A DNA stretch of 64,000 bases, taken from the NCBI GenBank assembly GCA_028023455.1, contig JAQFVV010012574.1, positions 855,501-919,500 of the forward strand. The letters run 5' to 3'. The position numbers were made by a program, and so were the translations under genes. The notes beneath the pieces were generated by a model. It did no database searches. It was not told the origin of the DNA and was given only the letters and a program-made list of their open reading frames with translations. This document shows positions 1 to 10,800 of the stretch, piece by piece. The DNA comes from Epiperipatus broadwayi. Its lineage: Eukaryota > Onychophora > Udeonychophora > Euonychophora > Peripatidae. Position 1 is the first letter of the stretch. Every line of letters starts with the position of its first letter.

Positions 1-1235
1 TTAATTACATAGTTACTAAAATAAAAAAGTTTGAAAATAGAACATAAAATATAACAAAAATAAATTTTAAAAAGTATATTGCGTTAAGTTAATTTTTTTT
101 TTGTGCTTCATTTTAATTTTTTCAGGGAATATCATTCTTGCTGTGAGATTCAAAATGGAGAACTGTAAATTGAGAAATTATTATTTTAAAAACAATACAT
201 AAACTGAAATGTTTTTATTATAAATTATATTTATTTATAATTTAGTACCTTCTCTTTTTCTCCTTCTCCTTTTTTCTTCTTATTATTATATTTTGTAAAA
301 TATTTATTAATTATCACTTTTTTTTAATTACATTTTTCAGAGTTCCCATCTATAAAGAATGTGTTTTTTTTTAATCGGTTGCTTTAAACATTTTTTTTTA
401 AAGATTTAATGTAAATTAAACAAAACATTTTAATATTTATATAAATAAATATACCCAGTCATTTTTGTATTATGGTGGTGGAATTACTTCCTAATTGGCC
501 TGAAAGGTTGTAATTTTTGAAATATAATTTTTAATCAATTGCTTTAACAACCTTTTTTTGCTTTATCGATTTATTTGCTTTGAATAAAATGTCTGTAATC
601 AAATTAAGCCTCTAAATTTAAATTTTTAAATATACCTAATATATTTAATATGTGAATTTGACAGTATTATGAAAAATTATGTATGGCAATTTACTTCCTT
701 CACACACATGACAGCCTTACAAGCAAACATATATTCATCAATCAGACAACAGAGAAAATAGGAGTTTTATATATAAGATATTGCATTTAGAATAATGAAT
801 TAAATACTTTGCCATAGAAAACTATGACATTTGTTTGTTTCCTATGCATGCAAGATTTTTTACTTATGAGGCATTTTTGGAAAGCAACTGAATTCACAGT
901 CTAAAGTAAACTTGTATATATATTTATAGATTTTATAAAAGTTATTGGAAACTATTATCAAACTAATGGTAATGAAGAGTTATAATACTTTATTACAGCA
1001 CTCTTTATCAAAAAAAAAAACATCTTTGAAAGTTTTAAAATCTGCTTTTACATTTTCAAATATAATTGTGTTGCTATTCTTTATAGCAAACTACACAAAA
1101 TATAAATTTGAGATTTATCATTTGAAAACAAAAAGATCCTCTTAACATAGCCATTTTCGGAAATTTTTTCCATGTAATAATCAACTTATGATTTTTTTTT
1201 TCAGATAACCAGCCCACAGGTGATGTAGCCATCTA
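1..1235. other. AT-rich non-coding stretch
   Basis: I see no gene here. The stretch has many short poly-T and poly-A runs and stop codons in every frame. The only longer open frame (945-1145, plus) translates to a Lys/Ile/Asn/Phe-rich string with no recognisable motif and is best read as chance. Confidence 0.6.
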
Positions 1236-1757
1236 GTAAACATCACATGATCACCATTTGTTATGCTTGCTTATAACTTATTAAAACAGGCAAATTTCTC
1301 TATATGTATTGCCACTCAGTGCAAGCCAAAATAATCAATGGATGCCAGAAGGCTTGTGCATAAAATCCCCATATAGTGCCTACTCATCCAAAATACCCAG
1401 ACTAGTTTCTGACTTGTAGCCTTCATCAGTGAGGAGCCTTGGATCTGAGAGCACTGCACCTAGATCTTAGGATCTAATTCAACCCTCCAGTAGCCACCTT
1501 TTATCTCTACTTAACTACAAAACTATGAGTCTTAAATTGAAAACACTATAATATTTTCAATTCAAACTCATTAGCTTATATAGTTATATTGGTCTGAACT
1601 CAGTTCAGTACCCATACATTTTGGTGACTTTGGTTCTTTAATAATCATAGCCACCACTATCCTATTAGGCAGGAGTGGTTTTAAGCCAATAAACATCACA
1701 TGATCACCATTTCTTATGCTTTGCTTATAATGTTATTAAAACAGAAAAAAACTCTCT
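1236..1757 (+). repeat. Repeat family A, copy 1 (hammerhead-bearing)
   Basis: This is about 1.15 units of a roughly 450-bp repeat. A segment starting with aaacatcacatgatcacc at 1236 recurs at 1685, so the copy begins and ends with the same ~65 bp, as expected for a tandem or circularly permuted unit. The unit body (about 1310-1680) matches both arms of the inverted dimer at 5487-6321. The second unit is cut off at about 1757, where the sequence changes from 'ctctata' into family B sequence starting 'tgtaactaaata'. The minus strand carries a hammerhead-like motif (1375-1455). No protein is encoded. Confidence 0.8.
1375..1455 (-). ncRNA. Hammerhead-like ribozyme motif in family A
   Basis: Reading the minus strand, the order is: AGTGC and CTCA outer stem I strands, TCC, CCTCA, then the core CTGATGA (plus 1423-1429). 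A small stem II follows (GGC-TACAA-GTC), then GAAAC, TA and AGTC with the predicted cleavage after GTC (plus 1400). The downstream strand supplies TGGG, GGA, TGAG and GCACT, which pair back with the upstream segments. Stem III is minimal (AC/GT with a two-base loop), as in the short-stem-III type I hammerheads of animals. A weak point is the base pair next to the core in stem II, which is an A opposite A instead of the usual G-C, so activity may be low. Basis: seen in sequence, with the fold drawn by hand. Confidence 0.6.
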
Positions 1758-2875
1758 ATACTGTAACTAAATAAATAGATCAAATAAAATATTAATCAAA
1801 ATATTACCACCTGAGACAAACTATGAATCAAAAGGCATTGTAGCTGAATAAAAGATTCAAAATGATGAGTAGGAACATATTAAAGAGACTAATAAGTGGT
1901 AACTATAATAGTTCTTGAAATTTATTAATAATCAAGATATTAGTTATCATTCATCAGGTGGAAATAAATTCATCAATTTCTACTTAAGATTTAAAAACAA
2001 ATATCATAATATCAATAATTAGTAACTATAATGCTTGGAGACTAGTCATTTCAGCTATCTGGTATCTAGCCTATTTCAAACCCTAGTTAGGCAGCCATTG
2101 TATCATCAATAAACAAGTAGAAAATATAAACAAATTATTAAGAACTATTATAACTCAGAAAATAACATCAAGTAGGTGAGTACACTGATAATTCAACAAA
2201 ATATCTTCTTACTAAATCTAACAGTAGATTTTTACCCACTTTCATCTTTTGGTTTGATATCAAGTGCCTGTTTAAGTGAATAACAAGTGAAATATGGTCT
2301 AGCAGGGTGCCACTAGGTTATCTGAACCTAGACATAGTTATATCTTATAACCTTTTCACATGTACTGGGTTTGAACCCCTTTTGGTACTTTATTTTTAAC
2401 AAAAATGGAGTATTTTGCTTTTAGACCCATATCACTGTATGCACTAACATTTAGGTAAACATACAACATCCTTAAACTAAAGTGGTATATATAAAATTCA
2501 TCAGGCAGGAATCATCCCCTAGATCTTTACATAATAAATGCATTTCAATATCTTTAAAAGTTTTACTAGCTCATATTATACTATTAATTTAGGGTGGCAA
2601 TTCACTCATCCTTGCATGATGGAGATGTGGAATGGTGGTTATTATAATGATTCACAATTGTCCACTAAATTCCATGAAATCACTTATTTATGTATGGCCT
2701 TTAAACATTTATCTATCTCATTAATTAAAATGTTATGATGATGATGATGATAATGATAATGATAATGGTTTAAACCACAGCTTCAGAACCAAGTCTAACA
2801 TAAAACTTAATTTTTAAAGAAATTCATAACTATTGTTTAATCTTAGTATATCTAATTAGATCTTAAATAATTAAT
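1757..2875 (+). repeat. Repeat family B, single-arm copy
   Basis: This stretch matches the left arm of the giant foldback at 51.7-54.05 kb nearly end to end. Shared landmarks are the gactagtcatttc segment near 2041, the AGGGTGCCACTAGG segment near 2305, GGGTTTGAACCCC near 2368 and the GAT/AAT trinucleotide run at 2735-2766. At its right end it runs into the loop sequence of the foldback in flipped orientation (about 2860-2880), so it is an arm plus loop, not a whole element. The open frame at 2538-2738 lies inside this repeat and is not conserved as protein in the other arms. Confidence 0.8.
2735..2770 (+). repeat. GAT/AAT trinucleotide run inside family B
   Basis: This is a short imperfect (gatgat...gataat) array. 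The same run sits at the same place in both arms of the foldback at 52743-52780 and 53003-53037, so it is part of the family B consensus and not an independent microsatellite. Confidence 0.8.
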
Positions 2876-3017
2876 ATTCGCCAGTGATGATGAATGATTA
2901 CAATTAATAAAGAATACTTTCAATGAAAATATATGCCTCATTTAATAAAACAAATTAACATTTATTAATGCATTACTAATATATACAGACAATTTAAAGA
3001 TAAAACTAAGTATTTAT

Positions 3018-3231
<214 letters not shown>

Positions 3232-3234
3232 GAT

Positions 3235-5486
3235 TATATTACAATCATAAGTTTAATTTTAAGTTCTTCTCCCTTTCCCATCAAAGATAGTATATAAAAT
3301 TGGATACCAAATTTGCTAAAGTTTTCTCTCCACAAGAAAAATATTTCATAAAAAAATAAAATAAACACTCTTTTGCACACATGGAGAAATAAAATGTTAG
3401 TAGAATTGAAAGAGCAAGATTTCCAGAAACAAGTTTTTAAATTATTTCTCCTCTTCCCTTCTAAGCTTTGAGATCGCTATTCTTTAAATCAAAACAAAAA
3501 TAATCTAATATTTTTAAATACTATCTATTTTCTCACATCCATACAACATCATATACATGTGGCAAGTATGGTTATATTACCGTGTATGTGTGTGCTTATT
3601 CCCATAATAACCAAAATATTATTTAAAAACAAAATAATAGTACAAAAATATTTTACATATTAATAACATTTCATAACTTTAGATTCATATACAATAATAC
3701 CCTTTAGAAAATAAACTTCATTAATAAGTGGGGTATAATAGTTTTAGCATACATAAAATTATTACTCAACATTATAGCTATTATTATTGAAGAAATTTTT
3801 GGTTTCAATCGATTATGGTTGTTTTAAAGTTCTAAGAAAAAAAATATAAAACTTCATTTCTAAAATTTTACGAATAGTCTTTGATATTATAAAAAGAAAA
3901 TATATAATGAAAATTGATATTACCAGTCCCTTTTTATTCTGTGGAGGCTCCTAAGCATTCAAACTTAGCTTGTGAATGTCTATACTTTGCAGCAAACAAT
4001 TTCTGCAGTTCACTGGAACATTTTTTCTTGAGGCTTGTAATTATTTAATGGTGATGATGATGGTATTATTTGCTTCAGTGGGAACTATTTGGCACTGAAA
4101 CTTTTTCTTCCCTTCCTTGTTAAGCATAATTCTTCTAATAGATAGAATATATCAGTTGTTCTCCCATTCACAATTTTTCTTGGGTTTAAATTCAGTCACT
4201 GGAATAATTGAACTAGATGATTTAATACTTATCAGTAGATTAATCATTTTCCTTCAGCTTTCAAATGCAGGTGAACACTTTTTTTTTACTTAAAATATCG
4301 CATTTCTTTCAATCAGTCATCAGATGTACAATATTTTAATTTCAGATGACACTTTTTTTTTCTTTCCTATATGATATGCGGCTCCAAGGTGGCCTGTAAA
4401 AAGCCCAAGATGAAATCTATATATTTTTTAACCTGCCATTCTGTGTTCAATCTTCAACAAAAAAAAACTTTATATTAAAAAAATGATTTTAAATTGATAT
4501 CTGGCAGAATTAAAACGCTTGTTTTCCTTAGTTTCAATATTTAAAAAAAATCTTTTTTAACTGATTTTTCAGACTGGTTTTATACTTCTTTTTTTTTCTA
4601 TTTTCAGCAAACTCATTTTTAGATTCACAGTGTGACCTTTTCCAGAAACATATGAAAAATCACACTATCCTGATTATTCAGATTAATCCTGTTTTGAAGT
4701 AAAAATTGTCTTAATCCTTTTTTTTCATATATCGGTCACAAAATGTCACACCTGAAAATTTGAGCTTTTTTCCTTGATCAAGCTAATGGGAAAATTTTAA
4801 CACTTTACTTCTCACATGTCTAAGCTTTAACAGAAAAACAACCAATCTTTTACAACACAAAATTGTTGATTAAAAAAAAATAATTTAACAGATTTGCTTC
4901 TTTTTCTCTTTCAATATGTAAATTTATGTATGTAATGTACACACACACTTTACCATTCAAATCATTTATAAAAACTGGCCCATTAAAATAATCTGAATGC
5001 TTTTCAGAAATTATAATTTTAATATCCAAAATTAAATCCTTAACTTTCAAACCCCAAATTATAACCATAGAAAAACAAAAATAGACACATAGAATAAAAC
5101 ATTAGGATCTAGTAGATGTAGGTTAGTTTTGAAAAAAGTTAATATCTGGAATACGAAAATGACAAACTTACTAGCTGGCCACACACACACTGTCTATATA
5201 TATGTTATAACCATATTTAAAAAATTAACTATTGAATAACTAAATGTGTGTACCACTCTTTTTGAGTTTTTATCAACACACAAACAACTAAAGAACATAA
5301 CTGTTGCCTCCATTTTCTTTCTGTCTTAGGTTTTCGGAACTTGACCTTGTAGGGTTTAAACTTGGGTGCCCTACAGCTTCCTTTCCTATATAAAAATGTG
5401 ATGATGATTTTTGTTCCACATTTTTTTTCATGCATATTACTACAAATGTAGCTACTGACTAAATTGTAATGGCACAATACATATTC
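3235..5486. other. AT-rich non-coding stretch with pyrimidine tracts
   Basis: No gene is supported. Between 4010 and 4620 there are several T-rich tracts ending in CAG that resemble splice acceptors, but no adjoining frame is long or conserved-looking. A minus-strand frame at 5229-5507 contains a Lys/Arg/Pro-rich stretch near 5310-5400 encoded by locally GC-richer DNA. I do not recognise it and note it only as the least random-looking peptide in this stretch. Its 5' end runs into the family A repeat. Confidence 0.5.
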
Positions 5487-6321
5487 AGTGCAAGCCAGAG
5501 TAATCAATAGATTCCAGAAGGTTTGTGCATAAAATCCCTACTCATCTAATTTCCACAGAATAGTTTCTGGCTTGTGGCCTTTGTTAGTAAGGAGCCTCAG
5601 ATCTGAGAGCCCTGCACCTAGATCTTAGGATCTAATGCAACCCTCCAGCAGCCATCTTTTATCTCTATTTAACTTCAAAACTATGAGTCTTAAATTAAAA
5701 ACACTATAATATTTTCAATCAAAGCTCATTAACTTATATAATCATAGAGGTCTGAACTCAGTTCAGTACCCATATATTTTGGTGACTTTTGTATTTTAAT
5801 AACCATAGCCACCACTATCCTATTTAGCAGGATTGGATTTAAGCCAATAAACATCACATGATCACCATTTCTTATGCTTGCTTATAACTGTTATTAAAAC
5901 AGGCAAAACTTTCTATACATATTGCCACTCCTGCCTAATAGAATAGTGGTGGCTATGATTTTTAAAAAAACCAAAGTCACCAAAATGTTTGGGTAATGAA
6001 CTGAGTTCAGACCTATATGGCTATATAAGCTAATGAGCTTGAATTGAAAATATTATAGTGTTTTCAAATTAAGACTCATAGTTTTGTAGTTAAGTAGAGA
6101 TAAAAGGTACCTGCTGGAGGGTTGCATTAGATTCTAAGATCTAGGTGCAGTGCTCTCAGATCCAATGCTCCTCACTGAGAAGGCCACAAGCCAGAAACTA
6201 GTCTGAGGATATTGAGTGAGTAGGCACTAGATGGAAATTTTATGCATAAGCCTTCTGGCATCCATTGATTACTCTGGCTTGCCCTGAGTGGCAATACATA
6301 TAGAGAGTTTTGCCTGTTTTA
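5487..6321. mobile_element. Family A foldback (inverted dimer)
   Basis: Two family A units lie head to head. The left arm (about 5487-5900) reads in the same direction as copy 1; the right arm (about 5930-6321) is its reverse complement. Landmarks paired between arms include 'gtgcaagccagagtaatcaa' near 5490 against its complement near 6265, and the gatcttagg/cctaagatc segment near 5625 and 6135. The right arm ends in 'gcctgttttaa'. Both arms carry the hammerhead region: the left one is degraded (core reads CTAACAA on the minus strand), the right one is nearly whole. A transcript would form a long hairpin. Confidence 0.85.
6149..6228 (+). ncRNA. Hammerhead-like motif, family A right arm (core lesion)
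   Basis: This is the same motif as at 1375-1455, here on the plus strand. It has AGTGC and CTCA, then CAAT, CCTCA, a core reading CTGAGA (one base short of CTGATGA at 6175-6180), stem II GGC-CACAA-GCC, GAAAC, TA and AGTC with predicted cleavage after 6203. Next come TGAGG, which pairs perfectly with CCTCA, ATTG, TGAG and GCACT. Stem I and stem II pairings are kept although several bases differ from copy 1. The missing core base should abolish cleavage. Confidence 0.6.
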
Positions 6322-6600
6322 AAGCCATCTAGTATTAATTAATTCGGTGGATATTATTAATTATCAGTTGCTAAATAATGGTCACATGTTAATCAGAATT
6401 GACAAGAAGAGTATTGATGCATTATTTGTAAAAATAAAATAGTTATATGGTGAGACTTTTATTACTAATGGAGAAACTATGAATACTAATGTCATGTTTT
6501 ATCTTTTTCCTTTATCATTACTATTTGAAAATTAAAAGAATGAGATTAAATATAACTTGCACAATGCAAAAGAGTAATTATGTATTTTGAAAATGTAAAG

Positions 6601-6602
<2 letters not shown>

Positions 6603-6648
<46 letters not shown>
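6603..6648. repeat. (TA)n microsatellite
   Basis: About 45 bp of uninterrupted TA dinucleotides lie just left of the TIR element at 6725. Confidence 0.95.
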
Positions 6649-6651
<3 letters not shown>

Positions 6652-6724
6652 CCATATCCAACATATCAATATATAAAAAGGAATAATAGCTTATCCAGTT
6701 TACAACACATATACCATCCCGAAT

Positions 6725-7445
6725 AGCATTTAACCATTAAAATTCAAAAAAATAAATCTTATTAAAGTCGCACAAAGTTAACATTTCCACGTGAATAGCC
6801 AACTTTCCATAACTTATGTATAAAACACAATTACATAGTTTATTTAGTAAATTGTTTGGCGTATTTGTAAGATATACCTCTTTGATTTTTCTTCAAATCA
6901 TTTCCCACATGTAAAACATGTCAAAGTAAAAACTTTCATTTATAAATAATAGAATGTTTATCAAATACAGACTTTAATCCATCCACAGAATACCACAATT
7001 TATTATATAAAAGTCCATGATCACGAGTTCTCTTTTTCAATGCATATTTTAATTCATCACTGTAATCGGACTGCATCATTGCACCACCTTATATATAATA
7101 TTATATTTGTTGATTTTATCAACAGCATCCTTTCCATTAATAATTAATTAACCAGTATTTGGTCCAACATTAAATGCAACATTAAAATGAAAAGAAACCA
7201 ATACACTATATTTATATATGTTAATGAATCCATGTTTTCTTTTTAACATTTTTCTTTTGCATTTGGGAAATTATATGAAGATAATAAAAAAATCAAAGAG
7301 GTATATTTCATAAATATGACAGACAATTTATTAAATAAATTATATAATTGTGATAATATACATAAATTATATAAAGTTGAATATTCACATAGTAATGTTA
7401 ATATTGTGTGACTTTAATGAGATATGTTTTTAAAAATTTTAACTG
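6725..7445. mobile_element. TIR element of about 720 bp with an internal short frame
   Basis: Imperfect inverted arms of about 185 bp face each other. The left arm (6725-6910) contains 'ttattaaagtcgcacaaag', 'acctctttgatttttcttc' and 'tttccca'. The right arm (7260-7445) contains the complements 'tgggaaat', 'atcaaagaggtata' and 'gtgactttaatgag'. The arms have diverged by many substitutions, so this is old. The unique centre (6911-7259) holds a 47-codon frame on the minus strand. No transposase signature is visible, so it is probably a non-autonomous or shrunken element of unknown superfamily. Confidence 0.7.
6936..7079 (-). CDS. Unrecognised 47-residue open frame inside TIR element
   Basis: The frame runs from tandem ATG codons at 7079 to TGA at 6936-6938, with an in-frame TAA four codons before the first ATG. 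The predicted peptide is hydrophilic and of mixed composition, unlike the Ile/Phe/Tyr/Asn strings typical of chance frames here. It opens MMQSDYSDELKYALKKR and carries GLLYNKLWYSVDGLK near residues 22-36. I recognise no domain. It lies in the centre of an inverted-repeat element and could be the last exon or remnant of a transposon protein. Its translation in a living cell is unproven. Confidence 0.3.
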   Translation of the reverse strand: MMQSDYSDELKYALKKRTRDHGLLYNKLWYSVDGLKSVFDKHSIIYK

Positions 7446-7735
7446 ATAAATAGTACTCATGATATCATACATACTGTAATCTGGCTATACCTATCATTTA
7501 TTTTATATATTGGTATAATGAATATTATAGAGTTTATTCCAGAGTTTTTGTTTATTACAATTATTTTATCTGATTATATATATATAATAAAATATAAATT
7601 TTTTATAACAGGAATGAAATTGACTTAAACAAACCAAGTATACTTTCAATATATCATATTAGCAAAAACATTAGCAACAAAAAACTACAGTATTTTACCA
7701 TTAAAAAAATTTTAATTCATTTTTTGTTTATTTAA
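7446..7735. other. AT-rich non-coding stretch
   Basis: I see nothing beyond AT-rich sequence with a short (TA)n run near 7577. Confidence 0.6.
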
Positions 7736-7749
7736 ACACTATTGGTTTT

Positions 7750-7833
7750 AAACAGAACAAAACTCTCCATACAGTATTGCCACCTGTGCTAAACAGAGTA
7801 ATCAATGGATGCCAGAAGGCTTGTGATCATGTG
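7750..7833 (+). mobile_element. 84-bp family A stub with 14-bp target duplication
   Basis: The insert matches family A near its end ('caaaactctccatac', 'gagtaatcaatggatgcc', 'agaaggcttgtg', then 'atcatgtg'). It is bounded by a perfect direct repeat, ACACTATTGGTTTT, at 7736-7749 and 7834-7847. The duplication fixes both ends of the insertion exactly and shows that a very short, internally deleted form moved or was trimmed after insertion. Confidence 0.8.
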
Positions 7834-7849
7834 ACACTATTGGTTTTCT

Positions 7850-10800
7850 GATTCTTCTTCAAGTGTTCTATATTAATTTTTGTCTTATTAGTAATAGTTA
7901 TTTGTATTAGAAAAAACATAAAGTTTGAATTTTTTTAAAAACATTCAATAATTAAACTAGATAATAGAAATTGCAAAACTTAGTTATCACAAACTTTCAG
8001 ACAAACATTTGCTATTTTATTTATTCTTGAAATATGATAATCATTCACTTTTTTTGTTAAGAAGAGCTGAATATTATCCTTCCTTAAAAGTTTATCTTAT
8101 GCCCTCAACAATTAAGGAAGAAATAAAAGATGTGATAAAAATCAATGTTTCACCACAATTTGATTTAAAACTGGAGGTAACACACATATATAATAATATT
8201 ATAATTCGATGTCTGTATTTCTTCAAATCTTTACAAGCAATCTTATAATTGAATATATATATACACACACACAAACTTGTTCAATTTATGTAGAAGTTTA
8301 TTCAGATAATTTCTTTGGTCACTTCACACATCGTCCCATCAGATTTAATGTCAGTTCAATATAATATATTATCTATATATTAGTAGTTATGAAGAAATAC
8401 ATAAAATTTAATATTGGCTTTTTTTAGTTACACAACAGAGTGTTGCATCAGTCAATTTTTTTATTTCATTCTGTAAAATGGCTTTAAAGTTATGAATCTA
8501 AGCTTAAGTTTTGAAGAAAAGACTGATATGATATTAACTCCAACAATTTTTCTTAATTTCACAATGACAATGTTTCACAGTAATTCTGCATGTTTTAGTG
8601 CAATGGTAGAGAGACAAAGACTGAAGCTTGAGATTTATAGATAAATGCTCCATCTTTATAACTTCAATGATGAAACTTCTTATGAGTTTATGAGAATAAA
8701 CCATTCCATTTATTTTTTTGATAGCTCTGGACTTTACAACATTTTTATATCCAGCTATCAAAATTAAATGAAAATATAATTTCTGTCTTGAAAATTATGT
8801 TCCAAATTACATTTAGTTTGTGAAGATTGAATGCATAATCCTTTTATTTAATACTGAACTTTTAGAATTGAAAGGATTTTTTTTTTTTAAGAATTAGAAG
8901 ATATTAATTTTATTAGGGGAAGGAAATGTCTATTATTAGCTTCAGCTTACTAAAAATGAAACATATTGTTAAGTAATGGTATAAATTGTTTACTAATAGG
9001 ACTTTATTATTAATTTCTCAATTTTTATAGCTTTAAAATGTCACGTTTGTTTTTTTTTCTACGTTATATCTAACATCTGACTGTAGCCTTTAATAATGGC
9101 TTTTTATAAGTTTGTATGCTTCAAAAATGCTTCTGAGATTTGCCAATAATCTTTAAAAAAAGTCATCAATCATTTCATAAGAGACTTTTAGGTACATAAT
9201 AGTTTTTTTTTTTTTTTTTTTTTTTTAACAACCAGAAATTCTTATTTATATGTAATCGACTAAGCCGCAAGTTCAGTGTCAAATTTTAATATTTTTATGG
9301 CGATTGCAATATTATATTATATATAACTACCAAGAATACCTATTATTAATGAGAGTCAAACGATTTCCAGCAGAGATTTAAAAAAATGAAAATGATAAAC
9401 AAACTTTAATTACTAAATTATAACTTTTTTTTTCATTGACGTTTATATACTATTAAGATAAATAAATAGCTCAACTATCAATGGATTAAACGAAAAAAAA
9501 AGTTTTAACCACTAAACTTTTATTCAAAATCTTTATAATTTTCTTTACAGTTATAAACATAAATTTTATAATAAATCAAGCAGAGAAAATATTAAAACTA
9601 TTAAATATAATCTTTAATATATTTTAATTATAACAGATGACTTTTGACAAAATTATTTAACATTGCAAATGCATTATAGTTGTATTTAATGTTCCATGCA
9701 TGATGCAGTTGTTGTTCTGGTTATTATTATTATTACATTTAGTTTATTACATGTCAGTGAAAAGTTATCATAGTTTTCTATAAATATAAATTTTAATGTC
9801 ATATGTAATATGTACTGAAAGTATTCAATATAAATTAAAATTATTAGTGTATATTCTTTAATTTATTATAGTTCATTTGATCATAATGTAAATCCACATT
9901 ACATTTCTATAGATTTTATTAGATATATTGTTCATTTAATTACAATAACGAAATATAATTTAAAGAATATATTTTTCGGAATACATGTGTTTTAGTTTTA
10001 TAAAGATTTTAAGTTTAAATGCATTATTTTTACCATTAACTCATACCATCATGTTATTCAGTGTATTCATGTGTTTTACTATCTATCTGTTCTATTTATG
10101 TCAAAAATCAAGATGGCAATTTAGTCTTTAATGTTAACTCTATCTGGCAGTTATGTGAAAAACTTTAGTATATAAAGTGTTGATCCTAAATCTCATCAAA
10201 TTTGTACTCTATTGGCATAGCAAGAATTATCTACTCTTTTACTTTAAATTTATTCCCTATCTCCAGGTCAACAAATTAATTGAAATTCATATTTTTCCAA
10301 AATCTGAAATGTAAAGTGAAGTGAGAACAAAAGAGTCAAAGTCACAAATATAAAAAATAGATTAAGTAAAATTTTGAACTTTTTTAAACAGAATTTAAAG
10401 TGAATACTTAAAACATTTTAATTTTCAACTTTAATAATAAGAATAATGATAAAATTAATGCTATAATAGTTATGTATATATTATAAGATGAAAAGTACTT
10501 TAGACAGATTATATGCATTGAAGCTAAACTTTTAGATAAATACCATTTTCAATTACTCAAATATATAACCAACTATTTGTGATTCAGATAGATTAAATAA
10601 TTTTATTGCGTATTAGTATGTAGTGGCAGTTAAAAATAATAACAATAGAATATAAATGAAAATCACAACCTTTTTTTTTTTAGTTTTTTTAAAGAAAACT
10701 TTAAGACCTAATTAAAAATAAAATCAAGTTTATGAGTTTGTCAATCAATGAATATCTATCTTCCTCCCAGGATCTAACTTTTAAATGATAGCATTTTATA

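Noticed and set aside
1228-1239. 12-mer agccatctagta at the edge of family A copy 1 and again beyond the right arm of the inverted dimer (about 6324)
   Set aside because: It could be a terminal motif of the family, but two occurrences of a 12-mer with differing neighbours are too little to define an end or a target duplication.
4560-4625. Splice-acceptor-like pyrimidine tracts ending in CAG
   Set aside because: No plausible exon follows. T-rich tracts are frequent throughout the window.
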